Part shown: piece by piece, positions 37,221 through 45,887 of the stretch
Layout: each line of letters begins with the position of its first letter
How positions within the stretch are numbered: position 1 is the first letter of the stretch
DNA from: Methylobacteriaceae bacterium
GTDB lineage: Bacteria; Pseudomonadota; Alphaproteobacteria; Rhizobiales; Beijerinckiaceae
Assembly: GCA_020638195.1 (NCBI GenBank)
Contig: JACKJC010000005.1
Location: forward strand, 62,001-126,000
Length of the DNA stretch: 64,000 nucleotides
Direction of reading: 5' to 3'
Made by a program: the position numbers and the translations under genes
Notes under the pieces: generated by a model
Databases searched by the model: none
What the model saw: only the letters and a program-made list of their open reading frames with translations
What the model was told of the DNA's origin: nothing

Positions 37221-38420
37221 TTACTTGTATTTCTGGTTCCGCGCGATCGGCTTCCAGCGACCCTTCTGCACCTGCGCGATGAGCAGTTCCTCGGAGCCGA
37301 GATGGTTGGTTTTCGAGAACTTCACCGGCGCCTGACCGAAAATGTCCTGGAAGGGCGTGCCGGTTTCCATCTTGTCGATCAGGCACTCGGTCGTCAGCGC
37401 CTTGCCGCACTGCGCGGCATAATGCGCGAAGGCCTGCATGCCGTTATAGCCGGTCGTGGTCTGCAGGTTCGGCGCGACGCCGAACATCTTCTTGTAGTCT
37501 TCGATATACTGCTTGACCTTGCCCGTCGCGGTATCCTCGTAGAAGATTTCGAGCTGGCCGACGCCGTAGAGCCCCTCGGCCATTTCCTTGCCGAGATCGA
37601 CGACGTCAGGAACGTAGGTCGGCGAGAAGGCGACCCAGATCGGCTTGTAGTCCGTCTTGGAGGCCACGGTCAGAATGCCGACGGATTCGCGCGTCACCGA
37701 ACCCAGCGAGACCAGGTCGCAGCCATCGGCCTTCAGGCGCGCCACCTGCGACGAGAAGTCGGTTGCGCCACGCTTGAATGACACCATCGTGCCCTGCGGG
37801 ATGTTCATGGCCTTCAGCTGATCCTTGTAGGCGTCAGTGAAGTTTTTGCCCATTTCGTCATCCTGGTAGATGATGCAGGCCTTCTTCGGCTTCTTGGTCT
37901 CGACCAGATATTTGATGCCGACGCGCGCCTGATCGTAATAGGGCGAGAAGATGTTGAACTTCAGCCGGTCCTCCGGCTTCTTCGGATCCATGGAATAGGT
38001 GAATTCCGCGGCCGTGATCGAGAAGAGGTTAGTGATGCCGGCCGCCTGCACGATCGGCAGAGGCGCGAGCGTGGTCGCCGAACCCATCGGCGAAACGATC
38101 GAGAACACCTTGTCGAGTTCGATCAGCTTCTGCGTGGCGAGCACGGCCTTCTTGGGGTCGTAGCCATCATCCTCGAGGACATAGCGAATCTTGCGGCCAT
38201 TGATGCCGCCGGCCGCGTTGATCTGCGCCACCGCCAGCTTCGCGCCATTGGAGGCGGGAATGCCCCACGACTTGATGGGCCCCGAAAGGTCCATATGCGT
38301 GCCGACCACGATCTCCGTGTCGCTGACGCCCTGGGTCTTGAAACCGGCCGCGAAAGCCGGCGACGCGGCGAGCGCGCCTGCCGCGACGCCCACACCGAGC
38401 GCTAGAGCAAGTCTTTTCAT
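37221..38420 (-). CDS. Branched-chain-type ABC transporter substrate-binding protein (second system)
   Basis: A 399-residue periplasmic binding protein with a clear signal peptide (1-24, ending AFA-A). The mature N-terminus GFKTQGVSDTEIVVGTHMDL followed by SGPIKSWG is typical of the family, as is AVAQINAAGGINGRKI (about 64-79). It is the last gene of the second importer module, after the degenerate ligase gene (28 bp gap). The ligand is unknown. It differs clearly from the binding protein at 26337-27485, so the two importers probably have different substrates. Confidence 0.92.
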   Translation of the reverse strand: MKRLALALGVGVAAGALAASPAFAAGFKTQGVSDTEIVVGTHMDLSGPIKSWGIPASNGAKLAVAQINAAGGINGRKIRYVLEDDGYDPKKAVLATQKLIELDKVFSIVSPMGSATTLAPLPIVQAAGITNLFSITAAEFTYSMDPKKPEDRLKFNIFSPYYDQARVGIKYLVETKKPKKACIIYQDDEMGKNFTDAYKDQLKAMNIPQGTMVSFKRGATDFSSQVARLKADGCDLVSLGSVTRESVGILTVASKTDYKPIWVAFSPTYVPDVVDLGKEMAEGLYGVGQLEIFYEDTATGKVKQYIEDYKKMFGVAPNLQTTTGYNGMQAFAHYAAQCGKALTTECLIDKMETGTPFQDIFGQAPVKFSKTNHLGSEELLIAQVQKGRWKPIARNQKYK

Positions 38421-38448
38421 TTACTGTTCCCTCCCTTTTCGAAGCCTG

Positions 38449-40146
38449 TCAGCTTCTCCGTACCGAAAACATCTCGTGAACAAGGCGACGACGCAAGTTC
38501 ATGGCCGGACCGAGCAGCAGATCACCGGGACCGAACGGCCGGTCGGCGATCGTAATCTCCGTGATGCGCGCTTCGCCAAGCGTCCCGACCGTTCGCGAGA
38601 CTTCCTCGGCGATCAGCGCACGGATCTCGTCCGCCTCCATCAGGCTCTTGTAGTGCGTGAAGGGAATGGCCTTCGTTTGCGCATGCTGAACGACACTGTC
38701 GTAGTCGGCGAAGACGATCGCCGACAGTCGATCACGCTTGTCGCCGCTGACGATGGCGGCGAGAATGTAAGGAGACGTCGCCAGCGCATCCTCTATCGGC
38801 CAGGCCGAATGCTCGCCGATCGCCGCGTCGCGCGCGCCGCGCAGGGCAAATCCGGCGCCGCGCGCCTCGGCGAGATCGCCCGCCTCGAAAGCTTCGCTCG
38901 TCCGCCGCGCTTCGCCCGCGAAAGATGCGCAGAGCGCGGCCGAACGGAGCTGGAGCGAGCCGTGCGCAGAGATTTCATAGGAGGCGCCGCGCGCCAGAGC
39001 GAATTCGCGCGACCGCTCAGCTGCGATGCCGACCGCGCCCGCGGCCTCCGTCACGGCATATACGTCCTGCACGGGAACGCCGAGCGCCGCGAGCTTTCGC
39101 GCCACGTCCGGCGCCAGAGGAGCGCCGGCCGACAGCGCAACGCGCGCGCGCGACAGGCCGAAATCGCGTCGCACCTTGCGCAGGACCAGCGATCCGAAGA
39201 CCCCGGACCCGCGCATCGCGCTGTCGAACATCCGCTGCTGCATCCGTGTCGCGGCGGAGCTCGCGCGCGAAAGATTTCGTGAGAAGCCGCTCCACAGCGC
39301 AGGCGATCCGGTGACGATCTGCGGCTGCAATTCGCGCAGGTTGTCGGCGACGGTCTCGACGCTCTCCGGAAAGTTCACGATCACGCCGGCTGAAAGGCAG
39401 GCATAGAAGCCGAACACACGCTCGAAGGCGTGGCTCGACGGCATCAGTGCGAGGCGTTCGTCGCCGGCCCGCAATTCGACGAGCGAGAGGGCGCTGTCGA
39501 CCGCCGCGCGCAGCGCGGCATGGGTGAATTGCGCCGCCTTCGACGGAGCGGACAGACCCGATGTCGGGATGATGGCGGCAAGCGTTTCGCCCAATGGCGC
39601 GCGCCAGGGCGCGTCCACCCGGGCGCTGGCGTCCGCGCCGGCCTTCAGAAGCGTGTCGAATGCAATGACATGCTTGTCGCCAACTTCCGCGGCGGCGATA
39701 GCGTCGAAGCAGACGACGGTCTCGATGCTCGGCAGTACGTCGCGGAGATCCAGCGCCGCATCGAGCGCTTCCAGCGTATCGACGATCAGGACGCGAACGT
39801 TGCAGCGCGCGACGAGCGCCGCGAGTTCGCCGGGCGCTGCTTCCGCATGAAAGCCCGCCGATATCGCGCCAGTCGACTGGATCGCGAGATCACAGATCAG
39901 CCATTCCGGGCAAGGCGCGGCGAGAATGCCGGCGGTCTCGCCGGGTTTCAGGCCGAGGGTGGCGAGGCCCGCCGCGCAATCGGCGACTTCGCGCGCGAGC
40001 GTTGCGCCGTCCTTCTCGTTCCAGATGCCGAGACGCTTGGCGCGAACCACGGTGCGCGCGGGCTCTGCGAGCGCGCGGGCAAGGACGAGACCCGGAAGGC
40101 TTGCGCTGTCCGGTGCGATCTCAGGCATCTTCACAGCCGCGTTCAT
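38449..40146 (-). CDS. AMP-dependent synthetase-like protein with degenerate active site
   Basis: A 565-residue member of the long-chain acyl-CoA ligase fold, homologous over its length to the ligase at 29424-31295 (compare FTHYKSLMEADEIR with YTNYKSLSQLPETI). Key motifs are eroded: the P-loop reads PTSGLSAPSKA (194-204) instead of TSGTTGPPKG, the YGLTE position is VYAVTE, the GWLHSGD position is EAFEAGD, and the C-terminal adenylation lysine appears replaced by Asn550 (GPAMNLRRR). The frame is intact with normal codon usage, so it is not an obvious pseudogene. It may lack ligase activity or bind acyl groups without activating them. It overlaps the livF-like gene by 4 bp. Confidence 0.8.
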   Translation of the reverse strand: MNAAVKMPEIAPDSASLPGLVLARALAEPARTVVRAKRLGIWNEKDGATLAREVADCAAGLATLGLKPGETAGILAAPCPEWLICDLAIQSTGAISAGFHAEAAPGELAALVARCNVRVLIVDTLEALDAALDLRDVLPSIETVVCFDAIAAAEVGDKHVIAFDTLLKAGADASARVDAPWRAPLGETLAAIIPTSGLSAPSKAAQFTHAALRAAVDSALSLVELRAGDERLALMPSSHAFERVFGFYACLSAGVIVNFPESVETVADNLRELQPQIVTGSPALWSGFSRNLSRASSAATRMQQRMFDSAMRGSGVFGSLVLRKVRRDFGLSRARVALSAGAPLAPDVARKLAALGVPVQDVYAVTEAAGAVGIAAERSREFALARGASYEISAHGSLQLRSAALCASFAGEARRTSEAFEAGDLAEARGAGFALRGARDAAIGEHSAWPIEDALATSPYILAAIVSGDKRDRLSAIVFADYDSVVQHAQTKAIPFTHYKSLMEADEIRALIAEEVSRTVGTLGEARITEITIADRPFGPGDLLLGPAMNLRRRLVHEMFSVRRS

Positions 40147-40916
40147 GATGTCGCCCTCGCGCGTTCGCGCCGATTGCGGCCGCGCGAATCCTCGGCATGA
40201 ACGCCGAGATAGGATTCGCGAATCTCGTTCGAATTCATCAGCGCCTCGCTCGTGTCGTGCATCACGACGCGGCCGACTTCGAGGACGTAGCCATAGTCCG
40301 CCGTCTCCAGCGCCACCTTCGCGTTCTGTTCGACGAGCAGGATCGAGACGCCTTCCTCCTTGTTGAGGCGGCGGACGATCTCGAAGATTTCTTTCACCAG
40401 TAGCGGCGAGAGGCCGAGAGAGGGCTCGTCGAGCAGGAGCACTTTCGGACGGCTCATCAAGGCGCGGGAAATGGCGAGCATCTGCTGCTGGCCGCCCGAC
40501 AGGAGGCCGGCCGGCTGATCGCGCCGCTCGCGCAGCACCGGGAAATAATCGTAGACCTTCTCAAGATCGGCGGCGACGCCGCTCTTGTCCTTGCGCAGAT
40601 AGGCGCCCATCCGCAGATTGTCGCGCACCGACAGGAAGGGAAACACTTCGCGCCCTTCCGGCACGTGGCTCATGCCGAGCGCGACGATCGCATCCGGCGC
40701 CATGCCCTGAATGCGGCGGCCCTCGAGCTCGACCACGCCGGTCACGGGATCGAGTACGCCCGATGTTGTCTTGAGGATCGTCGTCTTGCCCGCGCCATTG
40801 GCGCCGAGCACGGTGACGATTTTTCCACGCGGAACCTCCAGGCTCACGCCGCGGATGGCGGTGATCGGCCCGTAAGCGGCTTCGACATTGGAGAGACGCA
40901 GGATCGGTTCGCTCAT
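40143..40916 (-). CDS. Branched-chain-type ABC transporter ATP-binding protein (LivF family, second system)
   Basis: A 257-residue ABC ATPase with Walker A GANGAGKT, LivF-type SHVPEGREVFPFLSVRDNL, signature LSGGQQQ and Walker [13 protein letters not shown]. The C-terminus carries an arginine-rich tail (RGRNRRERARA). It begins 3 bp after the livG-like stop and overlaps the degenerate ligase gene, so the whole module is one transcription unit. Confidence 0.92.
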   Translation of the reverse strand: MSEPILRLSNVEAAYGPITAIRGVSLEVPRGKIVTVLGANGAGKTTILKTTSGVLDPVTGVVELEGRRIQGMAPDAIVALGMSHVPEGREVFPFLSVRDNLRMGAYLRKDKSGVAADLEKVYDYFPVLRERRDQPAGLLSGGQQQMLAISRALMSRPKVLLLDEPSLGLSPLLVKEIFEIVRRLNKEEGVSILLVEQNAKVALETADYGYVLEVGRVVMHDTSEALMNSNEIRESYLGVHAEDSRGRNRRERARATS

Positions 40917-40919
40917 CCC

Positions 40920-41678
40920 TTACGCTCCCAGATAGGCCGCGACGACATCGGGATGGCTCTGCACTTCCTGCGCGGTCCCCATCGCCATGATGCGCCCGTA
41001 GTTCAGCGCGAGCACGCGGTCCGAAACGCGGCTGACCAGAGACATGTCGTGTTCGACCATCAGAATGGTGATGCCGAGGCGACGGTTGATCTCGAGAATC
41101 CACTCGGCCATGCGCGAGGTTTCCTCGACATTGAGCCCGGACGAAGGCTCGTCGAGCAGCAAGACCTCCGGGCCGATCGACAGGGCGCGGCCGACTTCCA
41201 CCACCTTGCGCACGCCATAGGGCAGGCCGGCGATCAGCGTATCGCGGTAGCGCTGCAGGCGCAGGAATTCCATGACCTCCTCGACCGCGTGGCGATGGCC
41301 GACCTCTTCGCGCCGCACCCTCGGCAGGAAGAACAGGTCCTCCCAGAAGCGGGTGGTGGAATGGCGGTGGCGACCGACCAGCAGATTTTGCAGCATCGAG
41401 GCGTTGTCGAACAGCTCGATGTTCTGGAAGGTGCGCGCGATGCCGCGCCCGGCGATCTGCTGAGCGTTGAGCTGCGTGATCTCCTCGTCCTTGAAGACGA
41501 TGCGCCCGGTCGTCACGTTGTAGAGACGGCTGATAAGATTGAAGAGAGTGGTCTTGCCGGCGCCGTTCGGGCCGATGATCGTGAAGATCTCGCCCTTGGC
41601 GACGTCGAAAGAGACGCCGTCGACCGCCTTGAGGCCGCCGAACTGGATCGAGACGTCTTCGAGCGCGAAATAGGTCAC
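40920..41678 (-). CDS. Branched-chain-type ABC transporter ATP-binding protein (LivG family, second system)
   Basis: A 252-residue ABC ATPase with Walker A GPNGAGKT, the LivG block IAGRGIARTFQNIELF, signature LPYGVRK (a degenerate version common in LivG proteins) and Walker B LLLDEPSSGLN. The GTG start overlaps the livM-like stop (GTGA), a coupling style used repeatedly in this chromosome. Confidence 0.92.
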   Translation of the reverse strand: MTYFALEDVSIQFGGLKAVDGVSFDVAKGEIFTIIGPNGAGKTTLFNLISRLYNVTTGRIVFKDEEITQLNAQQIAGRGIARTFQNIELFDNASMLQNLLVGRHRHSTTRFWEDLFFLPRVRREEVGHRHAVEEVMEFLRLQRYRDTLIAGLPYGVRKVVEVGRALSIGPEVLLLDEPSSGLNVEETSRMAEWILEINRRLGITILMVEHDMSLVSRVSDRVLALNYGRIMAMGTAQEVQSHPDVVAAYLGA

Positions 41679-42796
41679 CGGCCGCGCTCCGACTTGAGAT
41701 ACATCTTCTGGCGACGGAAGGTCGCCGGCTTGTAGAATGGGAACGCCTTGAACCAGGTCTTGATCTTCATCCACCGTCCGTCGAGCCCCATCGGCTCGTA
41801 GATGATGAAGAAAATGATGATGAGACCGAAGATCAGGCTTTTTACGCCGGGCGCAGCCAGCAGGACGCTCGCCTTGTCCTGCGCCATCGCCGAGCCCGTG
41901 ATCGCGCCGATCAGCGCCGGAAGCTTGTCCTTCACGAAGACGAGCAGCGGATCGACCATAATCATGAAGACCGCGCCCAGCGCCGCGCCGCGCAGCGAGG
42001 CGATGCCGCCGATGATGATGATCATCACGAACTCGATCGACAGCGCGAGCGTGAACATTTCCGGGCTGATGAACGACAGTTTGTGTGCGTAGAGCACGCC
42101 CGCGAGCCCTGTCATGCCGGCCGAAAGCGCGAAGGCGAAAGTCTTGTAGCGCGCGGAATCGACGCCCATGCTGCGCGCCGCCGTCTCGCTGTCGCGCAGC
42201 GCCAGGAAGGCGCGTCCGGTCGGCGACCGAATGACGTTGACCGCGATCACGATGACGAAGACCGTCACGCCGATGCAGAGATAATAGAGACCCCATTCGC
42301 CGAGCCTCTCGCCGAATACGGACGCCGGCTTGACCATCATGCCTTCGTTGCCGTTCGTCACAGTCTCCCAGCGCGCGAGGATTTCCTCGACGATCAAGGC
42401 AAACGCGAAAGTCGCGATGGCGAGATAGATGCCATGCAGGCGCAGCGCCGGCAGGCCGACCAGCCATCCCACTAGCCCGGTCAACAACCCCGCCGCCGGC
42501 AGGTAGATGTAGATCGGCACCCCGAATTTCGCGGCATTCGCGGCCGTATAGGCGCCGATCGCCAGGAAGGCGGCATGGCCGATCGACGTCTGGCCGGCAT
42601 AACCCGACAGCAGAACCAGGCCGATGCCGACGATCGTGTAGATCAGCACGAAGACGATCTGGCTCAGAAAATAGGAGCCGAGGACGAAGGGCGCCGCGCA
42701 CAGCAGCAGCAGCAGCACGCCGTAGGAGGCGACGGACTGCGGCGTCTTGAACAGGTTGAGGTCGCCCTCGTAACCGGTGCGGATCTTGAAGGCCAT
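41675..42796 (-). CDS. Branched-chain-type ABC transporter permease (LivM family, second system)
   Basis: A 373-residue inner-membrane permease with about nine helices and the LivM motifs GYAGQTSIGHAAFLAIGAY and LRLHGIYLAIATFAFALIVEE (about 115-135). The C-terminal 35 residues after the last helix are hydrophilic and basic. It starts 4 bp after the livH-like stop. Confidence 0.92.
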   Translation of the reverse strand: MAFKIRTGYEGDLNLFKTPQSVASYGVLLLLLCAAPFVLGSYFLSQIVFVLIYTIVGIGLVLLSGYAGQTSIGHAAFLAIGAYTAANAAKFGVPIYIYLPAAGLLTGLVGWLVGLPALRLHGIYLAIATFAFALIVEEILARWETVTNGNEGMMVKPASVFGERLGEWGLYYLCIGVTVFVIVIAVNVIRSPTGRAFLALRDSETAARSMGVDSARYKTFAFALSAGMTGLAGVLYAHKLSFISPEMFTLALSIEFVMIIIIGGIASLRGAALGAVFMIMVDPLLVFVKDKLPALIGAITGSAMAQDKASVLLAAPGVKSLIFGLIIIFFIIYEPMGLDGRWMKIKTWFKAFPFYKPATFRRQKMYLKSERGR

Positions 42797-42800
42797 CGTG

Positions 42801-43673
42801 TCAGACCTTCTTCAGGGCCGCGCCGCCGAACAGGCCTTGCGGACGCAGGAGGAGAACAGCGAGCAGGACGACATAGGCGGCGATGTCCTTGAAACCTTCC
42901 GGCAGGTAGAAGCCCGAAAGCGTCTCGACGATGCCGATGATCACGCCGCCAGCGAGTGCGCCGGGAATGGAGGTGAAGCCGCCGAGCACGGCCGCGGGAA
43001 ACGCCTTGAGGCCCAGGAAGCCGAGGTTGGCGTGGATGAAGGTAATGGGCGCCAGCAGAATACCGGCGGTCGTCGCCACCATGGCCGAGATCGCCCAGAT
43101 CGCCGCGAACATCTTCTTGACCGGTATGCCCATGTAATAGGCGGCGAGCATGTTCTGCGAGACCGCCTGCATCGCCACGCCCATGCGGGTGAACCGGAAG
43201 AAGGAATAGAGGATCACGCAAAGCAGCGCGGTCGCCACGATGATCGAGAGATTGTCCGCCGAGATCACCAGCGGCCCCATATGCACGACGCCCTTGGAGA
43301 AGGGGGTCTCGATGCGCAGGTCGTCGGTGCCCCAGAACATGCCGGCAAGCGCGCGCAGCACCATGCCGAGGCCGATGGTCGCCATGACGATCGAAAACTG
43401 GGGATAGCCGAGGATCGGCCGCACCACGAGGCGCTCCATCGCCATGCCAAGCACCGCCATGCAGATGACGCAGGCGGCGAAACCCAGCCAGTAGTTGAGC
43501 CCGAGCGAGGCGATGAACGTGTAGGAGAGAAAGGCGCCGAGCATCATCAATTCGCCCTGGGCGAAATTGACGACCTCCGTCGCCTTGTAGATCAGGACGA
43601 AGCCGAGCGCGATCAGGCCATACACGCAGCCAACGGCAATCCCGCTTATCGTCTGCTGGACGAAGTCGATCAT
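42801..43673 (-). CDS. Branched-chain-type ABC transporter permease (LivH family, second system)
   Basis: A 290-residue inner-membrane permease, first gene of the second importer module (H-M-G-F-ligase-binding protein). The LivH motif YKATEVVNFAQGE is at about 28-40. The ATG of MIDFVQQ is preceded by GGGAGGAAT; an upstream in-frame start is less likely. The 175 bp before it hold an inverted repeat that may be an operator. Confidence 0.92.
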   Translation of the reverse strand: MIDFVQQTISGIAVGCVYGLIALGFVLIYKATEVVNFAQGELMMLGAFLSYTFIASLGLNYWLGFAACVICMAVLGMAMERLVVRPILGYPQFSIVMATIGLGMVLRALAGMFWGTDDLRIETPFSKGVVHMGPLVISADNLSIIVATALLCVILYSFFRFTRMGVAMQAVSQNMLAAYYMGIPVKKMFAAIWAISAMVATTAGILLAPITFIHANLGFLGLKAFPAAVLGGFTSIPGALAGGVIIGIVETLSGFYLPEGFKDIAAYVVLLAVLLLRPQGLFGGAALKKV

Positions 43674-43759
43674 ATTCCTCCCCACCGGCCGCTTTTGCGG
43701 CTTCTCGCGCGACGGGCCCGACGCAGTCTCGACGTTATGTCGTACAATCTTGCCCGACG

Positions 43760-43773
43760 CAGACTAAAGTCTG
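43760..43773. promoter_or_regulatory. Inverted repeat upstream of second Liv module (candidate operator)
   Basis: A perfect palindrome CAGACT-AA-AGTCTG, flanked by looser complementary GCCCG/CGGGC segments, in the 175-bp gap between the HAD hydrolase 3' end and the livH-like start. It is about 87-100 bp before the livH start codon. It does not resemble the TetR-type sites, so a different regulator would be implied. Confidence 0.35.
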
Positions 43774-43848
43774 ACGCAGGCCGGGCAGCTAGGCAAGCGG
43801 AAATTTAAGCAGCCGATTAATTTATTGGGAGCGTCCTGTCGGCGCAGT

Positions 43849-44670
43849 TCAAAGGCCGGGCTGGCGCGTGTCGCCCAGGACCGCAACGACCGCCGCCGAA
43901 AGATCGTCGGCGACAAAGCTCGGCGCGATAGCGAGCGCGGCTTCCTGTCCGGTCCGATATTTGCCCGTGCGCACGAGAATGCCGGCGAGCCCGGCCGCCA
44001 TGGCGCCGCCGACGTCGGCTTCGACGTCGTCGCCGATCATCGCTATCCGGTGCGGTGCGAGACGCAGGGCCGCGACCGCTGCGTCGAAGAAATCGCGCGC
44101 CGGCTTTCCGTATACGCTCGCCTTGCGACGGCTCGCAAATTCGAGTGCGGCTACAAAGGGACCAGCGTCGAGGCTGAGGTCGCCATCCTGATCCTGAAAG
44201 GCTCGATTGGTCGCGAGCGCGAGAAAGTCCGCGCCGTGCATCAGCTTTCGGAATGCGGTGTTCATTTGCGCGTAGGTGAAAAACGGGCCGGCGTCGCCCA
44301 CGATCACCGCCTCGCGGCCGCCGGTCGACAGGCCCTCGAAATCTTCTCGCAGATCGGGATGAGTCACCAGGAACGGTGACAGGTTGCGCTCAAGACAATA
44401 GGCGCGCACGAGCGCCGCTGGTGTGAAGATGTGCGCCATGTCGACGGCAAGGCCGAGCGCCGCGAGATCAGCCGCGACCTGGCGACGCGGTCGGCGCGTC
44501 GTGTTGGTGATGAAGCGATACGGCATGTGCGAACGCTCGAGGCGACGAAGCGCCTCTGCCGAGCCCTGAACCAACGCGCCGCCGATCGAGACGACGCCGT
44601 CGAGATCGATCAGAAGGCCCTCGATCCCACTCAGTTTGGTGTTGCCGCTGGATGCCGGCGCCGCCGCCAT
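43849..44670 (-). CDS. HAD-IIA family hydrolase (NagD/PGP-like phosphatase)
   Basis: A 273-residue cytoplasmic phosphatase-like enzyme of the HAD superfamily, subfamily IIA. Motif I is DLDGVV with Asp22 and Asp24, motif II contains TNTTRR, the lysine is in YGKPARDFF, and motif IV is GDDVEADVGGA. In characterised relatives the substrates are nucleotides or small sugar phosphates such as 2-phosphoglycolate; the real substrate here is unknown. A GGGGAGG ribosome site precedes the ATG. It follows the AraC-type regulator gene by 56 bp on the same strand. Confidence 0.88.
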   Translation of the reverse strand: MAAAPASSGNTKLSGIEGLLIDLDGVVSIGGALVQGSAEALRRLERSHMPYRFITNTTRRPRRQVAADLAALGLAVDMAHIFTPAALVRAYCLERNLSPFLVTHPDLREDFEGLSTGGREAVIVGDAGPFFTYAQMNTAFRKLMHGADFLALATNRAFQDQDGDLSLDAGPFVAALEFASRRKASVYGKPARDFFDAAVAALRLAPHRIAMIGDDVEADVGGAMAAGLAGILVRTGKYRTGQEAALAIAPSFVADDLSAAVVAVLGDTRQPGL

Positions 44671-44726
44671 GGGGCCTCCCCGAACCTCGCTTCCAGAAGA
44701 TGCAGCTAGCTGGTGTGCGACAAATT

Positions 44727-45785
44727 TCAAGCGGACGCGTCTGGTGTGAGCGACGCCTGACGGCGAAAGTCGCGTGGCGTCAGCCCGGTCCAGTTTCGGA
44801 AGGCGCGGGAAAAACTCTTCTCGTTGCGAAAACCGGCGGCCTGCGCCACGCGCTTGATCGGCGCACGGCCGCGCGCGAGCGCATGCCGCGCGATCTCGAC
44901 GCGCGCTTCTTCCTTCAATTCGCGCAGCGAAGCGTCTTCGCGGGCGAGCTGGCGATGCAGCGTGCGGGTCGACAGCGCAAGCGCATCGGCAATGTCTTCG
45001 GCGGTTGCGTGCGGCGTACGTGCGTCGCGCAGCAGCTTGCGCACGCGCTCCACCAGCAGCCGGTCGCGGCGATAGGGCAGGACCGTGAGAGGCAGCGCCC
45101 GTTGCAGCATATGGTCGAGATCGACCTCGTCCCGCTTCAGCGGCAGTGCGAGATAGCGTGCATCGAAAGCGATTGCCGCACGCGGCGCGTCGAAGGCGAG
45201 GTTCTTGCAGAAGATGGTCGGATAGACCGACACATGCGCCGGCTCCGTAAAAGGGAATTCGGCGCGCGCAAGTGCAATCTTCGAATCTATCGACCAGCAG
45301 GCAAAGCCGAGCACGTAGCGCATGAGTGTGACGAGGCAGAATTCGCGATAGCGCCCGAGATCCCGCCGCTCCTCGATCGACCAGATCGCGAGGCCGCCGT
45401 CCACCTGGAGAGAAAACGCGACATCTTCGGTCAGGATGAGGTGGTGTCGCCGCCAGCGCCGCAGCGCGAGTTCGAGCGGGCCGCGCGTTAGCGAGGCGCG
45501 GCAGAGCATGCCATAGGCGCCCCAGGGCAGGCGGCGGGAAAACCATCCGAGCGCCTCGTCGTCGAGCTCGCGCATGGCGGCTTCCGCGAAAATCTCGAAC
45601 TGCGCGGCGGTCACGCGCGCATTGCGGCGGCCGAGATCGGCTGGCGAAATATGCGCCCTCTGGAGCGCGTCGCCCGGATCGAGACCGCGATCGAGATAGG
45701 CGCGAATGGCCGCATTGACGAATGCAATCGGTGTGACGGCGCGGCCGGACGCCGCGAGAAACGGAAGGGGTTGGCGCACGCTCAT
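44727..45785 (-). CDS. AraC family transcriptional regulator
   Basis: A 352-residue regulator. The N-terminal about 200 residues match the arabinose-binding-like (PF12625-type) domain found in regulators such as OruR/ArgR-like proteins, and the C-terminal about 100 residues hold the double helix-turn-helix (ending AQAAGFRNEKSFSRAFRNWTGLTPRDFR). It is divergent from the isovaleryl-CoA dehydrogenase operon with 102 bp between starts, which makes it a candidate activator of leucine catabolism; the leucine (liu) regulator known in gammaproteobacteria is of the MerR type, so this would be a different solution. Confidence 0.9.
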   Translation of the reverse strand: MSVRQPLPFLAASGRAVTPIAFVNAAIRAYLDRGLDPGDALQRAHISPADLGRRNARVTAAQFEIFAEAAMRELDDEALGWFSRRLPWGAYGMLCRASLTRGPLELALRRWRRHHLILTEDVAFSLQVDGGLAIWSIEERRDLGRYREFCLVTLMRYVLGFACWSIDSKIALARAEFPFTEPAHVSVYPTIFCKNLAFDAPRAAIAFDARYLALPLKRDEVDLDHMLQRALPLTVLPYRRDRLLVERVRKLLRDARTPHATAEDIADALALSTRTLHRQLAREDASLRELKEEARVEIARHALARGRAPIKRVAQAAGFRNEKSFSRAFRNWTGLTPRDFRRQASLTPDASA

Positions 45786-45887
45786 CGCCGGTCAATTGTG
45801 CAAAAATGTGGCTGAAAATGCAACCTCTTGGGCGGCGCTGGCGCCGGCAGGCGATTAGGATCATCTTCGAACGTCGGGAGGACGAAC

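Noticed and set aside
38449..40146. The degenerate ligase gene called as a pseudogene
   Set aside because: There is no stop, frameshift or loss of length, and it overlaps its neighbours normally. The motif changes are better treated as functional divergence until tested.
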